Below, piece by piece: positions 8,759-18,344 of a stretch of 64,000 bases of DNA. A program made the translations under genes and the position numbers. The notes beneath the pieces are model-generated. The model saw only the letters and a program-made list of their open reading frames with translations. It did not search any database and had not been told where the DNA came from. Numbering within the stretch: the first letter of the stretch is position 1; each line of letters starts with the position of its first letter. Location of the stretch: positions 868,001 to 932,000 of the forward strand of contig NZ_BAABRS010000001.1 in assembly GCF_039545095.1 (NCBI RefSeq). The letters run 5' to 3'. This DNA comes from Fodinibius salicampi (lineage in GTDB: Bacteria > Bacteroidota > Rhodothermia > Balneolales > Balneolaceae).

Positions 8759-11737
8759 ATGTTTTCGAACCATAGAAAAACCAATCGGGCTCTAGCTCTT
8801 TTTACTTTTTTAGCTTCGCTTATCCTCTACCTAATGACCATGGCTCCTACCGCCAGCTTTTGGGATGCCGGAGAATTTATCGCCGTTGCTCACGGCCTGC
8901 AGGTAAATCATCCGCCCGGAGCCCCTTTTTACTCCCTATTGGGGCGAATATTTTCCATGTTCATGCCCACCGGTTATGTAGCGGCCAGCATTAATTTTAT
9001 TAGTGCATTAAGTTCGGCCCTTACTGTAATGTTGTTGTATTTGGTTATCGTGCGGCTGGTGCGGGAATGGAAAGGCAGTCCCGATCAGATGGAAGTGATC
9101 AGTAAAATTGGGATGTATGGCGGAGCCCTGATCGGTGCTCTCACGTTTGCCGTTACCGATACGTTCTGGTTTAATGCCGTGGAAGCAGAAGTCTATGCAA
9201 TATCTATGTTCTTTACCGCCTTAGTTGTTTGGCTGGCATTGGTTTGGGCCGAAAAACACGAAGAACCTCATAATGAACGCTGGCTTATCCTTATTGCGTA
9301 CCTTTTTGGTATTGCCCTCGGCATACACTTGTTGAACCTGCTGACGCTCTATTTTGTCGCCCTTATTATCTATTTCAAGAAAAGGGAATTTAATTTTGTC
9401 TCCTTTTCTGTAGCCGCCGGGATTGCCGTAGTCTCCTTTTTGGTAATCTATCCTTTTACCGTACAATCGATCCCTTCCATTATGGAGGGCATTACGCACG
9501 CCAGTTACGGCTTAATCGGCCCCATTACCTTTATTATTTTTGTGATAGTGACCTTGGCATGGGGACTCTATTACACTCAGAAAAATAACTATCGCATAGC
9601 GAACATCGTGGTGCTCTGCTATACGATGATTATGATCGGCTATTCCTCCTACGCCCTTATTTTTATCCGCTCGATCGCCGATCCGCCCATCGATGAAAAT
9701 GACCCGGAGACCGTAGAAGCCTTTATCAGCTACTTGGAACGCGAACAATATGGGCAAACCCCGCTGCTTTCGGGCAACACTTTCGATAATGAGATTGGAA
9801 CGATTAACCGGGAGGAAGAGTCCTTATTCCCCCGCCGCTATTCTACCAACCCGCAACATATACAGCAATACCGACAATACTCCAGCGACCTGGACTACTT
9901 TTTGAGCTACCAGGTCAACCACATGTATATCCGCTATTTTAACTGGAATTTTATTGGACGCGATTCCGATATCCAGGATGCTGGCTGGCAGAGTGGGTTT
10001 ACTGAAACAGAAAACGAAAATAATCCTGCCCACAACAGCTACTATTATATTCCCTTTCTGCTGGGGCTTTTTGGAATGCTGTTCCATTTTCAAAATGACT
10101 GGAAGCGTGCGTTATCCGTGCTCGTCTTATTCATCATGACGGGACTTGCTATCATTGTATTTCTTAACCAGACTCCCATGGAACCACGCGAGCGAGATTA
10201 TGCCTATGTGGGATCTTTCTTTGCTTTCTCTATTTGGATTGGTATGGGCGGCATAGGATTAATTGAATTAGTTAAGGAGTATCTTAAGTCTAGTCGAGTG
10301 GCTGCGTATGCGATTTTAGCCGTACTATTCTGTACCTCCCCCCTGCTAATGGGCGTACAAAACTTTAATGATCACGACCGAAGTGAACGATACGTGGCTC
10401 CCGACTACGCATACAATCTACTTCAGTCTACCGCCCCAAATTCCATTTTGTTTACCAATGGAGATAATGACACGTTCCCATTATGGTATCTGCAGGAAGT
10501 AGAGGAAGTCCGTACGGATGTCCGGGTAGTTAACCTAAGTCTCCTTAATACCGGCTGGTATATTAAACAGCTGAGGGATCAGTGGTCCCATGAATCTCCT
10601 CCACTTCCGATATCCTACAGCGATGATGAAATTGAAGAAATGACCAGTAGCCTCTCCCTGTATCAGCCGGATACTATTTCTATTCCGGTCAATAAAGATC
10701 TTCTGAAAAGTGCCTTCTCTGGAGATACTAGCTACAAAGAAACTATAGGCGTTAAACCTGATACTTCCCTTGAAATTTACAGTAAAGGGATTGGATTTGG
10801 TATTCCGGTAGATTCGCTGGATGATGAAGTTTCCTGGTATTACGAAGGGCGTTCTGCCGGACAGGACCAGCAGGGGAACCGTCGCTATTATACACAAGTT
10901 CAGGATGAAGTAATTTTAAATATTCTCAAAAATAATAAATGGTTACGTCCTGTTTACTTTTCCAATACTGTTTCATCACAAAGCCAATTAAATCTTCAAC
11001 CTTATTTTAGATTTGAGGGAAAGGCTTTCCGAATTGTTCCCCAGCGACATGAAGGTGGATCTTACGGCTGGGTTGATCCTTCCGAGCACGCCAAACGATT
11101 GGAAAAATTCCGCTTCCGCGAATGGAATAATCCCGATGCTTATTTCGATGAAAATATTCGTCGCATGCTGCGAAATTATCAATTTAGTATAACAGAGCTT
11201 GCTAACAAATATAAAGAAATTGGTAAACCAGACAGTGCCAACTATTGGCTTAAATGGGGCGAAGAAAATCTTCCTTTTAGACCAAATAGTAATAACATAG
11301 CCTCCTTATCACTCTATGCATATAATTACGCGAGTGTAGATGATGACAGCAGCGCTGTGAGACTTGCCCAGGATGCAGAGGAACAACTCTTAAAAAACTT
11401 AGAGCGAGGAATGGAGAAATTTGAAGATATGCAACAAGAACTTACCAGGTTGGATGAAGAAGCCAATCAAGCACAACAGAATGCTGATATGGCGAAACGA
11501 CAGTCCATTGAGCAAGAGATCCAGAACGTTGCCTCACGGCGGGAAAATATTACCCGGCAAATTTCCTCTGCTATTAGTCATCTAACCATTGTACAACGGA
11601 TCTACTTTATGGCAGGACAGGATCAACGGGCATTAGATCTGGCTGATCGGGTCGATGCTATTACCGCAGCCCAAATTTCGCTTCCCTCCTCCAAAGAAGA
11701 AAACAAGAAGCAGTTTGATCAGTTTCAACTAGACTAA
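8759..11737 (+). CDS. DUF2723 membrane glycosyltransferase-like protein
   Basis: A 992-residue protein. The first half has about a dozen membrane helices with the DUF2723 signature (PTASFWDAGEFIAVAHGLQV, then NHPPGAPFYSLLGR, and FWFNAVEAEVYAIS near 140). The D-x-GE-F layout resembles the acidic catalytic loop of GT-C O-mannosyltransferases. The second half is a large soluble region, including FTNGDNDTFPLWYLQEVE, and ends in a coiled coil (about 875-930). The family is widespread in Bacteroidota and relatives and is thought to glycosylate secreted proteins; the donor is unproven. An isolated gene with its own upstream region. Confidence 0.88.
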   Translation: MFSNHRKTNRALALFTFLASLILYLMTMAPTASFWDAGEFIAVAHGLQVNHPPGAPFYSLLGRIFSMFMPTGYVAASINFISALSSALTVMLLYLVIVRLVREWKGSPDQMEVISKIGMYGGALIGALTFAVTDTFWFNAVEAEVYAISMFFTALVVWLALVWAEKHEEPHNERWLILIAYLFGIALGIHLLNLLTLYFVALIIYFKKREFNFVSFSVAAGIAVVSFLVIYPFTVQSIPSIMEGITHASYGLIGPITFIIFVIVTLAWGLYYTQKNNYRIANIVVLCYTMIMIGYSSYALIFIRSIADPPIDENDPETVEAFISYLEREQYGQTPLLSGNTFDNEIGTINREEESLFPRRYSTNPQHIQQYRQYSSDLDYFLSYQVNHMYIRYFNWNFIGRDSDIQDAGWQSGFTETENENNPAHNSYYYIPFLLGLFGMLFHFQNDWKRALSVLVLFIMTGLAIIVFLNQTPMEPRERDYAYVGSFFAFSIWIGMGGIGLIELVKEYLKSSRVAAYAILAVLFCTSPLLMGVQNFNDHDRSERYVAPDYAYNLLQSTAPNSILFTNGDNDTFPLWYLQEVEEVRTDVRVVNLSLLNTGWYIKQLRDQWSHESPPLPISYSDDEIEEMTSSLSLYQPDTISIPVNKDLLKSAFSGDTSYKETIGVKPDTSLEIYSKGIGFGIPVDSLDDEVSWYYEGRSAGQDQQGNRRYYTQVQDEVILNILKNNKWLRPVYFSNTVSSQSQLNLQPYFRFEGKAFRIVPQRHEGGSYGWVDPSEHAKRLEKFRFREWNNPDAYFDENIRRMLRNYQFSITELANKYKEIGKPDSANYWLKWGEENLPFRPNSNNIASLSLYAYNYASVDDDSSAVRLAQDAEEQLLKNLERGMEKFEDMQQELTRLDEEANQAQQNADMAKRQSIEQEIQNVASRRENITRQISSAISHLTIVQRIYFMAGQDQRALDLADRVDAITAAQISLPSSKEENKKQFDQFQLD

Positions 11738-11830
11738 AGAGCTATAATATTAGTTAAATTTCTTATTTTGATCTCTGTATCGTATCTTTTATTAAAGTTG
11801 TAAGATACCTGTAGAACATATATAAATTCC

Positions 11831-12289
11831 ATGGTTCACCAATTTACAAAAGAAAATATTGACGAAATTGCCCGGATTTTAGAAACTGAGGCAAAACCCC
11901 TTGGTAATGATGTTTTTCGCCTAGAGGTTGTTAACAAGGAAGAAGGTCGAAAACTGGCCTTGGAGATCCATTTAGGAATGAGCGTAAATGGAAAGGAACT
12001 CAATATGGTTTCAGTTTATGCTCAAAATACTTTCCTTCAGCTCCATAACTGTACGGCTTTTATTGCCAGTGATATGTTGAAACAGGTGACCTTTTTTGGC
12101 AAACAAGATGAACGTACATCCGGGTTAATTATTGAACAGGGAGCCGGCTGTAGTTTATATTCAAATGTAAGTGAAGCCGTCTTAAATAGCGACTTCACAA
12201 AACTTCCCGAAGATTTGATGATGTGTGCCGTCGCTTTATCTCTTACCGAATCTATCGATAAAGACAGCTTTTCCTTTGATGAGGAATAA
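11831..12289 (+). CDS. Conserved hypothetical cytoplasmic protein
   Basis: A 152-residue soluble protein with no signal or membrane segment, predicted mixed alpha/beta. Notable stretches are KLALEIHLGMSVNGKELNMV, LHNCTAFIASDMLKQVTFFG and IEQGAGCSLYSNVSEAV; the tail is acidic. I do not recognise the family. It sits 5 nt before ybeY and is probably translated with it, so a role near rRNA maturation or translation is possible but unsupported. Confidence 0.7.
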   Translation: MVHQFTKENIDEIARILETEAKPLGNDVFRLEVVNKEEGRKLALEIHLGMSVNGKELNMVSVYAQNTFLQLHNCTAFIASDMLKQVTFFGKQDERTSGLIIEQGAGCSLYSNVSEAVLNSDFTKLPEDLMMCAVALSLTESIDKDSFSFDEE

Positions 12290-12294
12290 GAAAG

Positions 12295-12735
12295 ATGGCC
12301 GGTAAGCAAGTGAATATCCAGGTATTTAATCAGTCCGAAACCTCACTGCCCCTCTCCCAATCTGATTATGAAAACCTAACAAAAGCAGTTAGTCGTGAAG
12401 AAGATATTTCCTTTAAATTTATAGAAGTGGTATATGTTGATGAAGAAGAGATCGTCAACATAAATAAGGAACATCTTGATCGTGACTACATAACGGATAT
12501 TATTACCTTTAGATATAGCGATTCCACTGATTTTCACCATATAGAAGGGACCCTCTATTGCTGTGCACCGCGGATCGTTGAACAAGCACAAGAATTTAAT
12601 GAAACCAAAGAACAGGAATTTAAGCGGATATTTGTTCATGGACTGCTTCACCTGGCCGGTTACGATGACCAGTCAGATGAAGCCAAGAAAACCATGACCA
12701 TAAAAGAAAATTTCTTTCTCTCCGGATTAGGATAA
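12295..12735 (+). CDS. ybeY: Endoribonuclease YbeY (16S rRNA maturation)
   Basis: A 146-residue protein of usual YbeY length (UPF0054). The metal site reads HGLLHLAGYDDQSDE: His115 and His119 are present, while the usual third His is Asp125. A non-His residue at that place is, as I recall, common in Bacteroidota-type YbeY, so activity is likely kept. DRDYITDIITFRY and EGTLYCCAPRI are the other conserved blocks. By family it takes part in 16S rRNA 3'-end processing and ribosome quality control in the cytoplasm. It starts 5 nt after the upstream gene and is followed 69 nt later by the DUF445 gene. Confidence 0.9.
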   Translation: MAGKQVNIQVFNQSETSLPLSQSDYENLTKAVSREEDISFKFIEVVYVDEEEIVNINKEHLDRDYITDIITFRYSDSTDFHHIEGTLYCCAPRIVEQAQEFNETKEQEFKRIFVHGLLHLAGYDDQSDEAKKTMTIKENFFLSGLG

Positions 12736-12744
12736 CCCGGGTTA

Positions 12745-12770
12745 TGTAACTCTTGGCAACGCCTGACGTA
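12745..12770 (+). promoter_or_regulatory. Weak candidate ECF-type promoter before the DUF445 gene
   Basis: TGTAACT (12745-12751) is followed after exactly 15 nt by CGTA (12767-12770), 34 nt before the ATG at 12805. The arrangement resembles the ECF elements upstream of the sigma-factor operon. It lacks the A-tract and has mismatches in both boxes, so it may be chance. Confidence 0.25.
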
Positions 12771-12804
12771 TATATTTCACACCCAGGTAAATTAATACTT
12801 TCAA

Positions 12805-13965
12805 ATGAGCGATATATCCAATAAAGATACCGGGAATGCTCTTGGTCACGCGAAGGAAATGAGCAAAGAACAGGGACGCCGGCTGTGGGAAATTATCAAA
12901 CGCTATAGTCAGGTAGATCGCCTGACCGTTTCTTCCAAAGGCTCTGTCTCCGTATTAAAACCTCCTCCCAAGAAACGTTACAGTTCTGTCCTTTTATCAA
13001 TTCTTTCCATATTCCCCTATTTGCTGCTCTTAACATTTGGATTCTCATTCTACTGGGATTTTGACGGCATTACATCTTCTTTTTTTAACTATCCTCTAGA
13101 ATTCCAAGGACTTTTAAAGATCGTCAGTGTGAGTGGACTCATTGGTTTCCTTACCAACTGGGTTGCTATTACCATGCTTTTTAAACCAGCCAAGCGGAGG
13201 CCGTTATTAGGTCATGGGCTTATTCCTGCTCAAAAAGATCGCATTGCCTTTCGCCTGGCCCAAGCTGTATCAGAAGACCTGATTAATCCTGATATTATTA
13301 AGCAGAAAATCAACGAATCAAATATAATCAGCAAATACCGTAAATCTTCAACCCGGTATGTTAAAAATATTATTGACAACCCAAATTTCAGGGAGGAACT
13401 TAAGCAATGGGTGGTGACTTATCTTAATGAAATGATTGCCGATCCAAATATAAGGGCAGCTCTTGCAGAACGTATTTTACAACAGATCGAGGAGGCCATA
13501 CAAGATAAATCATTCGAAAAAGTTGCGCTCAAGGCCTATTCCTATGTAAAAGGACAGGAAATGCAACATGTTATAGAAGAGGCACTTACACAAATCCCCA
13601 CCTCCGTTGAAAGTGGTTTAGATAAAGTAGATGAGCTGTTGGACCAACTGCCAAAAAAAATTGACGATCATAGTGAAGTAATCGAAAATACCGTTACCAA
13701 TCTTTTATATAAGCTTATTAATCAATTGGATGTGCATAAACTGGTAGAAGAAAACTTGCGCAGTTACGATGAACAGCACATTTCAGACATCATCCAAAAT
13801 GCTACCAACGAACAGCTGCGATACATCCAATACCTGGGCGCAGTATTGGGACTTATAGGCGGATTCATCATCTGGGAACCGTTGATCAGTCTGTCTGCAT
13901 TGGGAATTATATTCATATCAGTATTGGCACTGGATCATCTGCTTTATCGCCAGTTTTATAGCTGA
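12805..13965 (+). CDS. DUF445 family membrane protein
   Basis: A 386-residue protein. After a soluble N-terminus (about 65 residues) come two hydrophobic segments (about 67-85 and 105-130). The conserved SGLIGFLTNWVAITMLFKPA and GHGLIPAQKDRIAFRLAQAV blocks are diagnostic of DUF445 (YjiN/YheB type). A long helical region of some 200 residues follows, and a hydrophobic hairpin ends the protein. The role is unknown; the family is found in the cytoplasmic membrane of many bacteria. Probably the last gene of the 11.8-14.0 kb run. It converges with the amidase gene with 17 nt between. Confidence 0.85.
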   Translation: MSDISNKDTGNALGHAKEMSKEQGRRLWEIIKRYSQVDRLTVSSKGSVSVLKPPPKKRYSSVLLSILSIFPYLLLLTFGFSFYWDFDGITSSFFNYPLEFQGLLKIVSVSGLIGFLTNWVAITMLFKPAKRRPLLGHGLIPAQKDRIAFRLAQAVSEDLINPDIIKQKINESNIISKYRKSSTRYVKNIIDNPNFREELKQWVVTYLNEMIADPNIRAALAERILQQIEEAIQDKSFEKVALKAYSYVKGQEMQHVIEEALTQIPTSVESGLDKVDELLDQLPKKIDDHSEVIENTVTNLLYKLINQLDVHKLVEENLRSYDEQHISDIIQNATNEQLRYIQYLGAVLGLIGGFIIWEPLISLSALGIIFISVLALDHLLYRQFYS

Positions 13966-13982
13966 TAGTATTTTATTAGTAG

Positions 13983-14801
13983 CTAAAACCTACGGTGATT
14001 CAACGAGGGGATAGCTTTTCTCACCTCTGTAATGCGGGAAGGATTAATTTCAGCAATTGCGATACCTGGCTCTTCTCCTCGATTTGAAACAACCTCTCCC
14101 CACGGATCTATGATCACGGCATGCCCCCATGTTCGACGATCATCCCCGTGAAGACCCGTTTGGGCGGGGGCAAAAACATAGGAAGTATTCTCTATGGCCC
14201 GGGCTCTTAACAACGGAAGCCAATGATGTTTTCCAGTCGTATAGGTGAATGCCGAAGGAATAGATAGGATTGCCGCTCCCCTGTCAGTTAAAAGCCGATA
14301 ATATTCCGGAAATCGCAGATCATAGCATACAGAAAGTCCCCAGCTGCCAATAACTGTATTGCTATACACAGCCGGCTCGGGCACCCCAGCTTCCACATAA
14401 TCTGATTCCTTGTATTTTTCTTCATCACTCAGCTCTACATCAAAAAGGTGTATTTTATTATAGTTTATTACTTCTTCTCCTTTCGAATTGTACAATGGTG
14501 ACCGATTAAATACTTTACTCTCGGTAGCTGGAACCGGATAGCTGCCACCCAGTATGTATACGTCAAATTCTTTTGCTGTATGGGATAAAAAATCCGGAAC
14601 CTTTTCTGCAATTACTTCTGCTTGTTCCATCCGCATAGAAAGTCCCCCTAAAAAAGAAAAATTCTCTGGTAGACCTATTACTTTAGCTCCATGGTCTGCG
14701 GCTTCTTTAATATAGTTATAGGCTTTCTGTAAGTTTTGATCGATATCTGTTTGGCTGTTCATCTGAACAACAGCTGCTTTATATGGCGCAGTAAACATCA
14801 T
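13983..14801 (-). CDS. Carbon-nitrogen hydrolase, deaminated glutathione amidase (Nit1) type
   Basis: A 272-residue nitrilase-superfamily enzyme with the full Glu-Lys-Cys triad: Glu46 in GLPENFSF, Lys116 in INYNKIHLFDVE, and Cys159 in SVCYDLRFPEYYR. The AFTYTTGKHHWLPLLRARAI and FAPAQTGLHGDDRRTWGHA blocks match the Nit1/omega-amidase branch. It probably hydrolyses deaminated glutathione, a side product of transaminases, as metabolite repair. The start is ATG 14801 or the next codon, also ATG. A single gene, cytoplasmic. Confidence 0.87.
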   Translation of the reverse strand: MMFTAPYKAAVVQMNSQTDIDQNLQKAYNYIKEAADHGAKVIGLPENFSFLGGLSMRMEQAEVIAEKVPDFLSHTAKEFDVYILGGSYPVPATESKVFNRSPLYNSKGEEVINYNKIHLFDVELSDEEKYKESDYVEAGVPEPAVYSNTVIGSWGLSVCYDLRFPEYYRLLTDRGAAILSIPSAFTYTTGKHHWLPLLRARAIENTSYVFAPAQTGLHGDDRRTWGHAVIIDPWGEVVSNRGEEPGIAIAEINPSRITEVRKAIPSLNHRRF

Positions 14802-15018
14802 ATTTCTTTATCTGATTGAATAAGACTTACTAATGTTAATATATACAACTTCTTTCAAGATAGTGATTAAGACAGAGGAAATATAAGCCCGCATACTTAT
14901 TAACCTCAGAGACTCTTAAAAATCCCTTAAAAACAAACATTATTTATGGTATGGTCTATTGCTTTCCCCATGGGCTATTGATACCTTTTTAGACTAGTCT
15001 TATTAAAACTGCTGCTTT

Positions 15019-15936
15019 ATGAACAAACAATTTATAGCTATAATTTTTCCCTTATTTATAATAGTGGGATTGCTGGGATATTTAAAAAGTTCTGAGAGCA
15101 CTTCCCCAAAAGATCCCTGCAAACTCCCCCGTACTTATCAATTAGGTGATATTGATAAACGGTTTGATATAAACCGACAGAAGCTTTCCAATGTATTGAC
15201 TAGTGTTGAAGATATCTGGGAAAACTCTCTCAATCATGAAATACTTCGATACGATCCTGATGGTGAAATTAAAATTCACTTGGTATACAGCGATCAACAG
15301 GAATTAATTGATGCAGAGCAAAGAGCTTCTAAACAGATCGCAACGAAACGTGCTCAAAGTAATGAAGCAGAAAAAAAGTACAAGAGAATACGCGATGAGT
15401 TTGATCAAAAACATAATGAGCTACAGAAGATTATTAATCGACATAAAGAATTAATTGAGGTTTACAATAAAAAGGGTAAGCAATTTACGGAGGACTCCAA
15501 ATTAACCGAAGAAGAGAAAAAAGAGCTCAAAAAACGACAACAGCAAATCGAGCAGGTAGAATCTGAGCGGGACTCACTCCTCGAAGCAGTACAGGAACTC
15601 CAAAGAAGAGTCAACAACCAATCTGATCGTGTTAATCAAATTATAGATCAGGAAAACAGGCTTATAGAACAATACAACCAGCAATTCAGCGGTAAGCGAA
15701 AATTTGATCAAGGTCATTATATTCGCAATAAAGACGGTGAACGCATTAATATTTACCAGTTTAGTTCAAAAAATGAACTAAAGGTTGTGTTAGCGCACGA
15801 ATTTGGACATGCGTTGGGGCTTAACCATGGGGATAATCCGGAATCAATAATGTATCATTTGATGAATAAGCAGAATTGGGAAGATCCCACCTTAACGGAA
15901 GAAGAACTTATGGAATTCAGAAGTCGGTGTTTATAA
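15019..15936 (+). CDS. Membrane-anchored matrixin-type zinc metalloprotease with coiled coil
   Basis: A 305-residue protein: N-terminal hydrophobic anchor or signal (6-22), a small N-domain, a strongly charged coiled coil (about 95-215, rich in Lys, Glu and Gln), then a short catalytic part. HEFGHALGLNHGDNPESIM carries His260, Glu261, His264 and His270 of the HExxHxxGxxH zinc motif, followed by a Met-turn-like SIMYHLM. By motif it belongs with matrixin/metzincin proteases acting outside the cytoplasm. The coiled coil splitting the catalytic region is unusual. An isolated plus-strand gene; the cupin gene follows 48 nt later. Confidence 0.82.
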   Translation: MNKQFIAIIFPLFIIVGLLGYLKSSESTSPKDPCKLPRTYQLGDIDKRFDINRQKLSNVLTSVEDIWENSLNHEILRYDPDGEIKIHLVYSDQQELIDAEQRASKQIATKRAQSNEAEKKYKRIRDEFDQKHNELQKIINRHKELIEVYNKKGKQFTEDSKLTEEEKKELKKRQQQIEQVESERDSLLEAVQELQRRVNNQSDRVNQIIDQENRLIEQYNQQFSGKRKFDQGHYIRNKDGERINIYQFSSKNELKVVLAHEFGHALGLNHGDNPESIMYHLMNKQNWEDPTLTEEELMEFRSRCL

Positions 15937-15984
15937 AAATTATGCAGCAACACATTTTAATTCTACTTTAAAAAAGGGGCTTTT

Positions 15985-16317
15985 ATGAGTGCAGGACATA
16001 TAGGAGCGGGTGAAGTTATCAATCTTCAAAATCTTGATGGCAGACCAGATGATACAACACTGGCCCTTGTTAAGACCAACGATATGGAAGTAATTCGTAT
16101 GGTGCTTCCAAGAGGCAAAGATATCATGGAGCATAGTGTGGATGGCGAGATGTCGGTACAATGCATTAAAGGTAAGGTATTGTTCCAACTGGATAACAAT
16201 GCCCATGAGCTGACCGAAGGTGACTGGTTATACCTCGAAGGCAAACAGAAACATGCTCTCTATGCCAAAAGCGATGCGGTTTTGCTTATTACCATACTTT
16301 TTTCCAAAGATGGGTAG
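15985..16317 (+). CDS. Small cupin-fold protein
   Basis: A 110-residue protein made of one cupin beta-barrel. VIRMVLPRGKDIMEHSVDGE and the second half ELTEGDWLYLEGKQKHALYA resemble cupin motifs 1 and 2. Motif 1 keeps one His and the Glu pair, and motif 2 keeps His. A good ribosome binding site (AGGGGC, 7 nt upstream) fixes the ATG at 15985. Cupins of this size bind metals or small molecules; none can be named. No membrane segment. Confidence 0.75.
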   Translation: MSAGHIGAGEVINLQNLDGRPDDTTLALVKTNDMEVIRMVLPRGKDIMEHSVDGEMSVQCIKGKVLFQLDNNAHELTEGDWLYLEGKQKHALYAKSDAVLLITILFSKDG

Positions 16318-16397
16318 CCTAGCCGGAGAGTTGCAAACTCTCCTAAAGAACAGTAGCTTCCCGGGCAGATTAAGATTAGATTAATTCAGCCCCTGCT

Positions 16398-17393
16398 ATG
16401 GATCCCCTTACACACGGACTTATTGGGAGTACCGCGGCACAATCACCGGCCTCCAAAGAGAAAGTTCGCTACGCTGCTATTGTCGGTTTCTCAGCAGCAC
16501 TTCTTGCAGATGCTGATATTTTCATCACTAATCCAAGCGATCCCCTACTGAATGTCGAAATACACCGGCAATTTTCGCATTCCCTTATTTTTATTCCCAT
16601 CGGGGCGCTTATCGCAAGTCTTCTTCTATGGTTTTTCTTCAAAGAGAAGTTATCCCCTAAAGAAATTTACGGGTTTAGTCTGTTAGGATATGCAACGGCT
16701 GGGCTTATGGATTCCTTTACCAGTTACGGTACCAAACTCCTGTGGCCGTTTACTGATGAACGCTATAGCTGGAATATCATTTCTGTTTTCGACCCGCTAT
16801 TTACAGTCGGTATACTTATTTTCGTTTTATTGTGTCTTTACCATAGAAAAAAACTTTTCTTATGGCTAGGGTGGCTGTGGATCTTCTGCTACCTACTCTT
16901 AGGTTTTTTCCAACATGAGCGGACAGAAAAGAAAGCTTATAGCTTTGCCAAGGAACAAAATCAATCTATCGAGGGACTTGTCGTTAAACCCACAATCGGC
17001 AACCAGTTACTTTGGAGTATTCGATACGTAGCAAATGATACTCTTTACGCCCATGGTCTCTATCTTAACCCATTTTTAGGGTCTAAATTTTATGAGGGGA
17101 CATCCACTCCTTTACTAGACTGGCGTAAAGAATATGAGACATACAAGGGAACGACCCTGTATAATGATATTCGACGCTTCGAAAAACTATCTGAAGGATA
17201 TCTTATCCGCCATCCTGAACAAAAAGATGTTATAGGAGACGGCAGATATGCCATGTTACCCACCTCACTCTCCCCTCTCTGGGGCATAAAAGCAGATACA
17301 TCCCAACCACATCGACACGTGCAATTTTTAAACTTTAGGAATGCTTCAGAAGAAATAAGATCGGAGTTCCTGAAAATGCTTTTTGAAAAATAG
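16398..17393 (+). CDS. YdjM/YbcI-type membrane-bound metal-dependent hydrolase family protein
   Basis: A 331-residue protein. It opens with MDPLTHGLIGSTAA, the signature start of PF04307, and has five or six membrane helices in the first 175 residues. The acidic and His residues of the putative metal site are visible (ALLADADIF, HRQFSHSLIFIP, SFTSYGTKLLWPF). The C-terminal 150 residues form a soluble domain. The biochemical role of the family is not established. Its 3' end overlaps the longest frame of the next gene, but that gene's better start lies 79 nt downstream. Confidence 0.82.
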   Translation: MDPLTHGLIGSTAAQSPASKEKVRYAAIVGFSAALLADADIFITNPSDPLLNVEIHRQFSHSLIFIPIGALIASLLLWFFFKEKLSPKEIYGFSLLGYATAGLMDSFTSYGTKLLWPFTDERYSWNIISVFDPLFTVGILIFVLLCLYHRKKLFLWLGWLWIFCYLLLGFFQHERTEKKAYSFAKEQNQSIEGLVVKPTIGNQLLWSIRYVANDTLYAHGLYLNPFLGSKFYEGTSTPLLDWRKEYETYKGTTLYNDIRRFEKLSEGYLIRHPEQKDVIGDGRYAMLPTSLSPLWGIKADTSQPHRHVQFLNFRNASEEIRSEFLKMLFEK

Positions 17394-17472
17394 CATCCCG
17401 GGAAAATCTTGGGGAATCCTATCCCTAAGCCTTATCTTTACTTTTATTGATCATTTCAACTTTAAAGACTCT

Positions 17473-18306
17473 ATGCTCACTTTAGGTACTTACAAAATTT
17501 TAAGCGTTTCCGAAGAAACTGAACACGGCTATATCCTCAAAGAAGATAAAGGGGATGAAGTTCTTTTACCCGGTAATCTGGCGTTCAGAGACCTTCAGAA
17601 AGGAGAAAATGTACGTGTATTTCTCTATAAAGATGGTGAGGAACGATTAACAGCCACTATGCAGGAACCCGATGTGAGTCTTAATAATATGGCAATGCTG
17701 AAGGCAAAAGATTTAACACGATACGGTGCCTATTTTGACTGGGGACTTGATAAAGACTTATTGGTACCCCATAGCGAGCAAATTGGTGAACTTCGGGAAG
17801 GACAGGATTACCTAGTTTATTTGTATCTGGATAAAGAGACCAATCGATTGGTTGGCAGCATGAAAATAGATCGCTTTCTGGATAACAGTACCATTAGTGT
17901 AGATGAGGAAGAGGAAGTAGAATTAAGGATCCTCAATAAAACGGACCTAGGCTATAATGTAGCTATCAATGGCAAGCATCGAGGACTCATATATCATGAT
18001 GAGTTTTTTACCGATATTACTTACGGGGAAAAGAAGACGGGATATATCAAAAATATTCGTCCCGATAAAAAAATTGATGTAACTCTTCGTCCTATTGGAT
18101 ACAAAAAAGTGGAAGGGGCGGCTGATCGCATCCTCAATAAGCTTAAAGATTCTGAAGGCTTTTTAAATCTTCACGATAAAAGCGATCCTGATAAAATCCG
18201 GGAACGGCTTTCTATGAGTAAAAAGACTTTTAAGAAAGCAATCGGCCGGCTATACAAAGAAGATATTATTCGGATAGAAGAAAATGGTATTTACCTTCGA
18301 GATTAA
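17473..18306 (+). CDS. CvfB-like S1 RNA-binding protein with winged-helix C-terminus
   Basis: A 277-residue protein beginning MLTLGTYKILSVSEE, the usual beginning of CvfB/YitL proteins. The frame is open upstream to 17383, but those 30 codons overlap the YdjM-like gene and match nothing in the family, so I take the ATG at 17473. S1-like modules are seen at about 5-65, 70-130 (YGAYFDWGLDKDLLVPHSEQ) and 145-210. The last 60 residues (SMSKKTFKKAIGRLYKEDII) are the winged helix. Known relatives bind RNA and influence virulence gene expression in staphylococci; the role here is unknown. Confidence 0.83.
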   Translation: MLTLGTYKILSVSEETEHGYILKEDKGDEVLLPGNLAFRDLQKGENVRVFLYKDGEERLTATMQEPDVSLNNMAMLKAKDLTRYGAYFDWGLDKDLLVPHSEQIGELREGQDYLVYLYLDKETNRLVGSMKIDRFLDNSTISVDEEEEVELRILNKTDLGYNVAINGKHRGLIYHDEFFTDITYGEKKTGYIKNIRPDKKIDVTLRPIGYKKVEGAADRILNKLKDSEGFLNLHDKSDPDKIRERLSMSKKTFKKAIGRLYKEDIIRIEENGIYLRD

Positions 18307-18344
18307 CTTATAATTATTTTAGGAAAAAACAATAAGTTATTACC

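Noticed and set aside
10535-10897. 120-codon minus-strand frame inside the DUF2723 gene
   Set aside because: Antisense shadow; no independent support.
11782-11808. 7-bp inverted repeat GTATCTT/AAGATAC after the DUF2723 gene
   Set aside because: Weak AT stem without a T-run; not convincing as a terminator.
17383-17472. Upstream extension of the CvfB-like gene overlapping the YdjM-like gene
   Set aside because: The family starts at MLTLGTYK; the extra 30 codons look like out-of-frame sequence of the preceding gene and its spacer.
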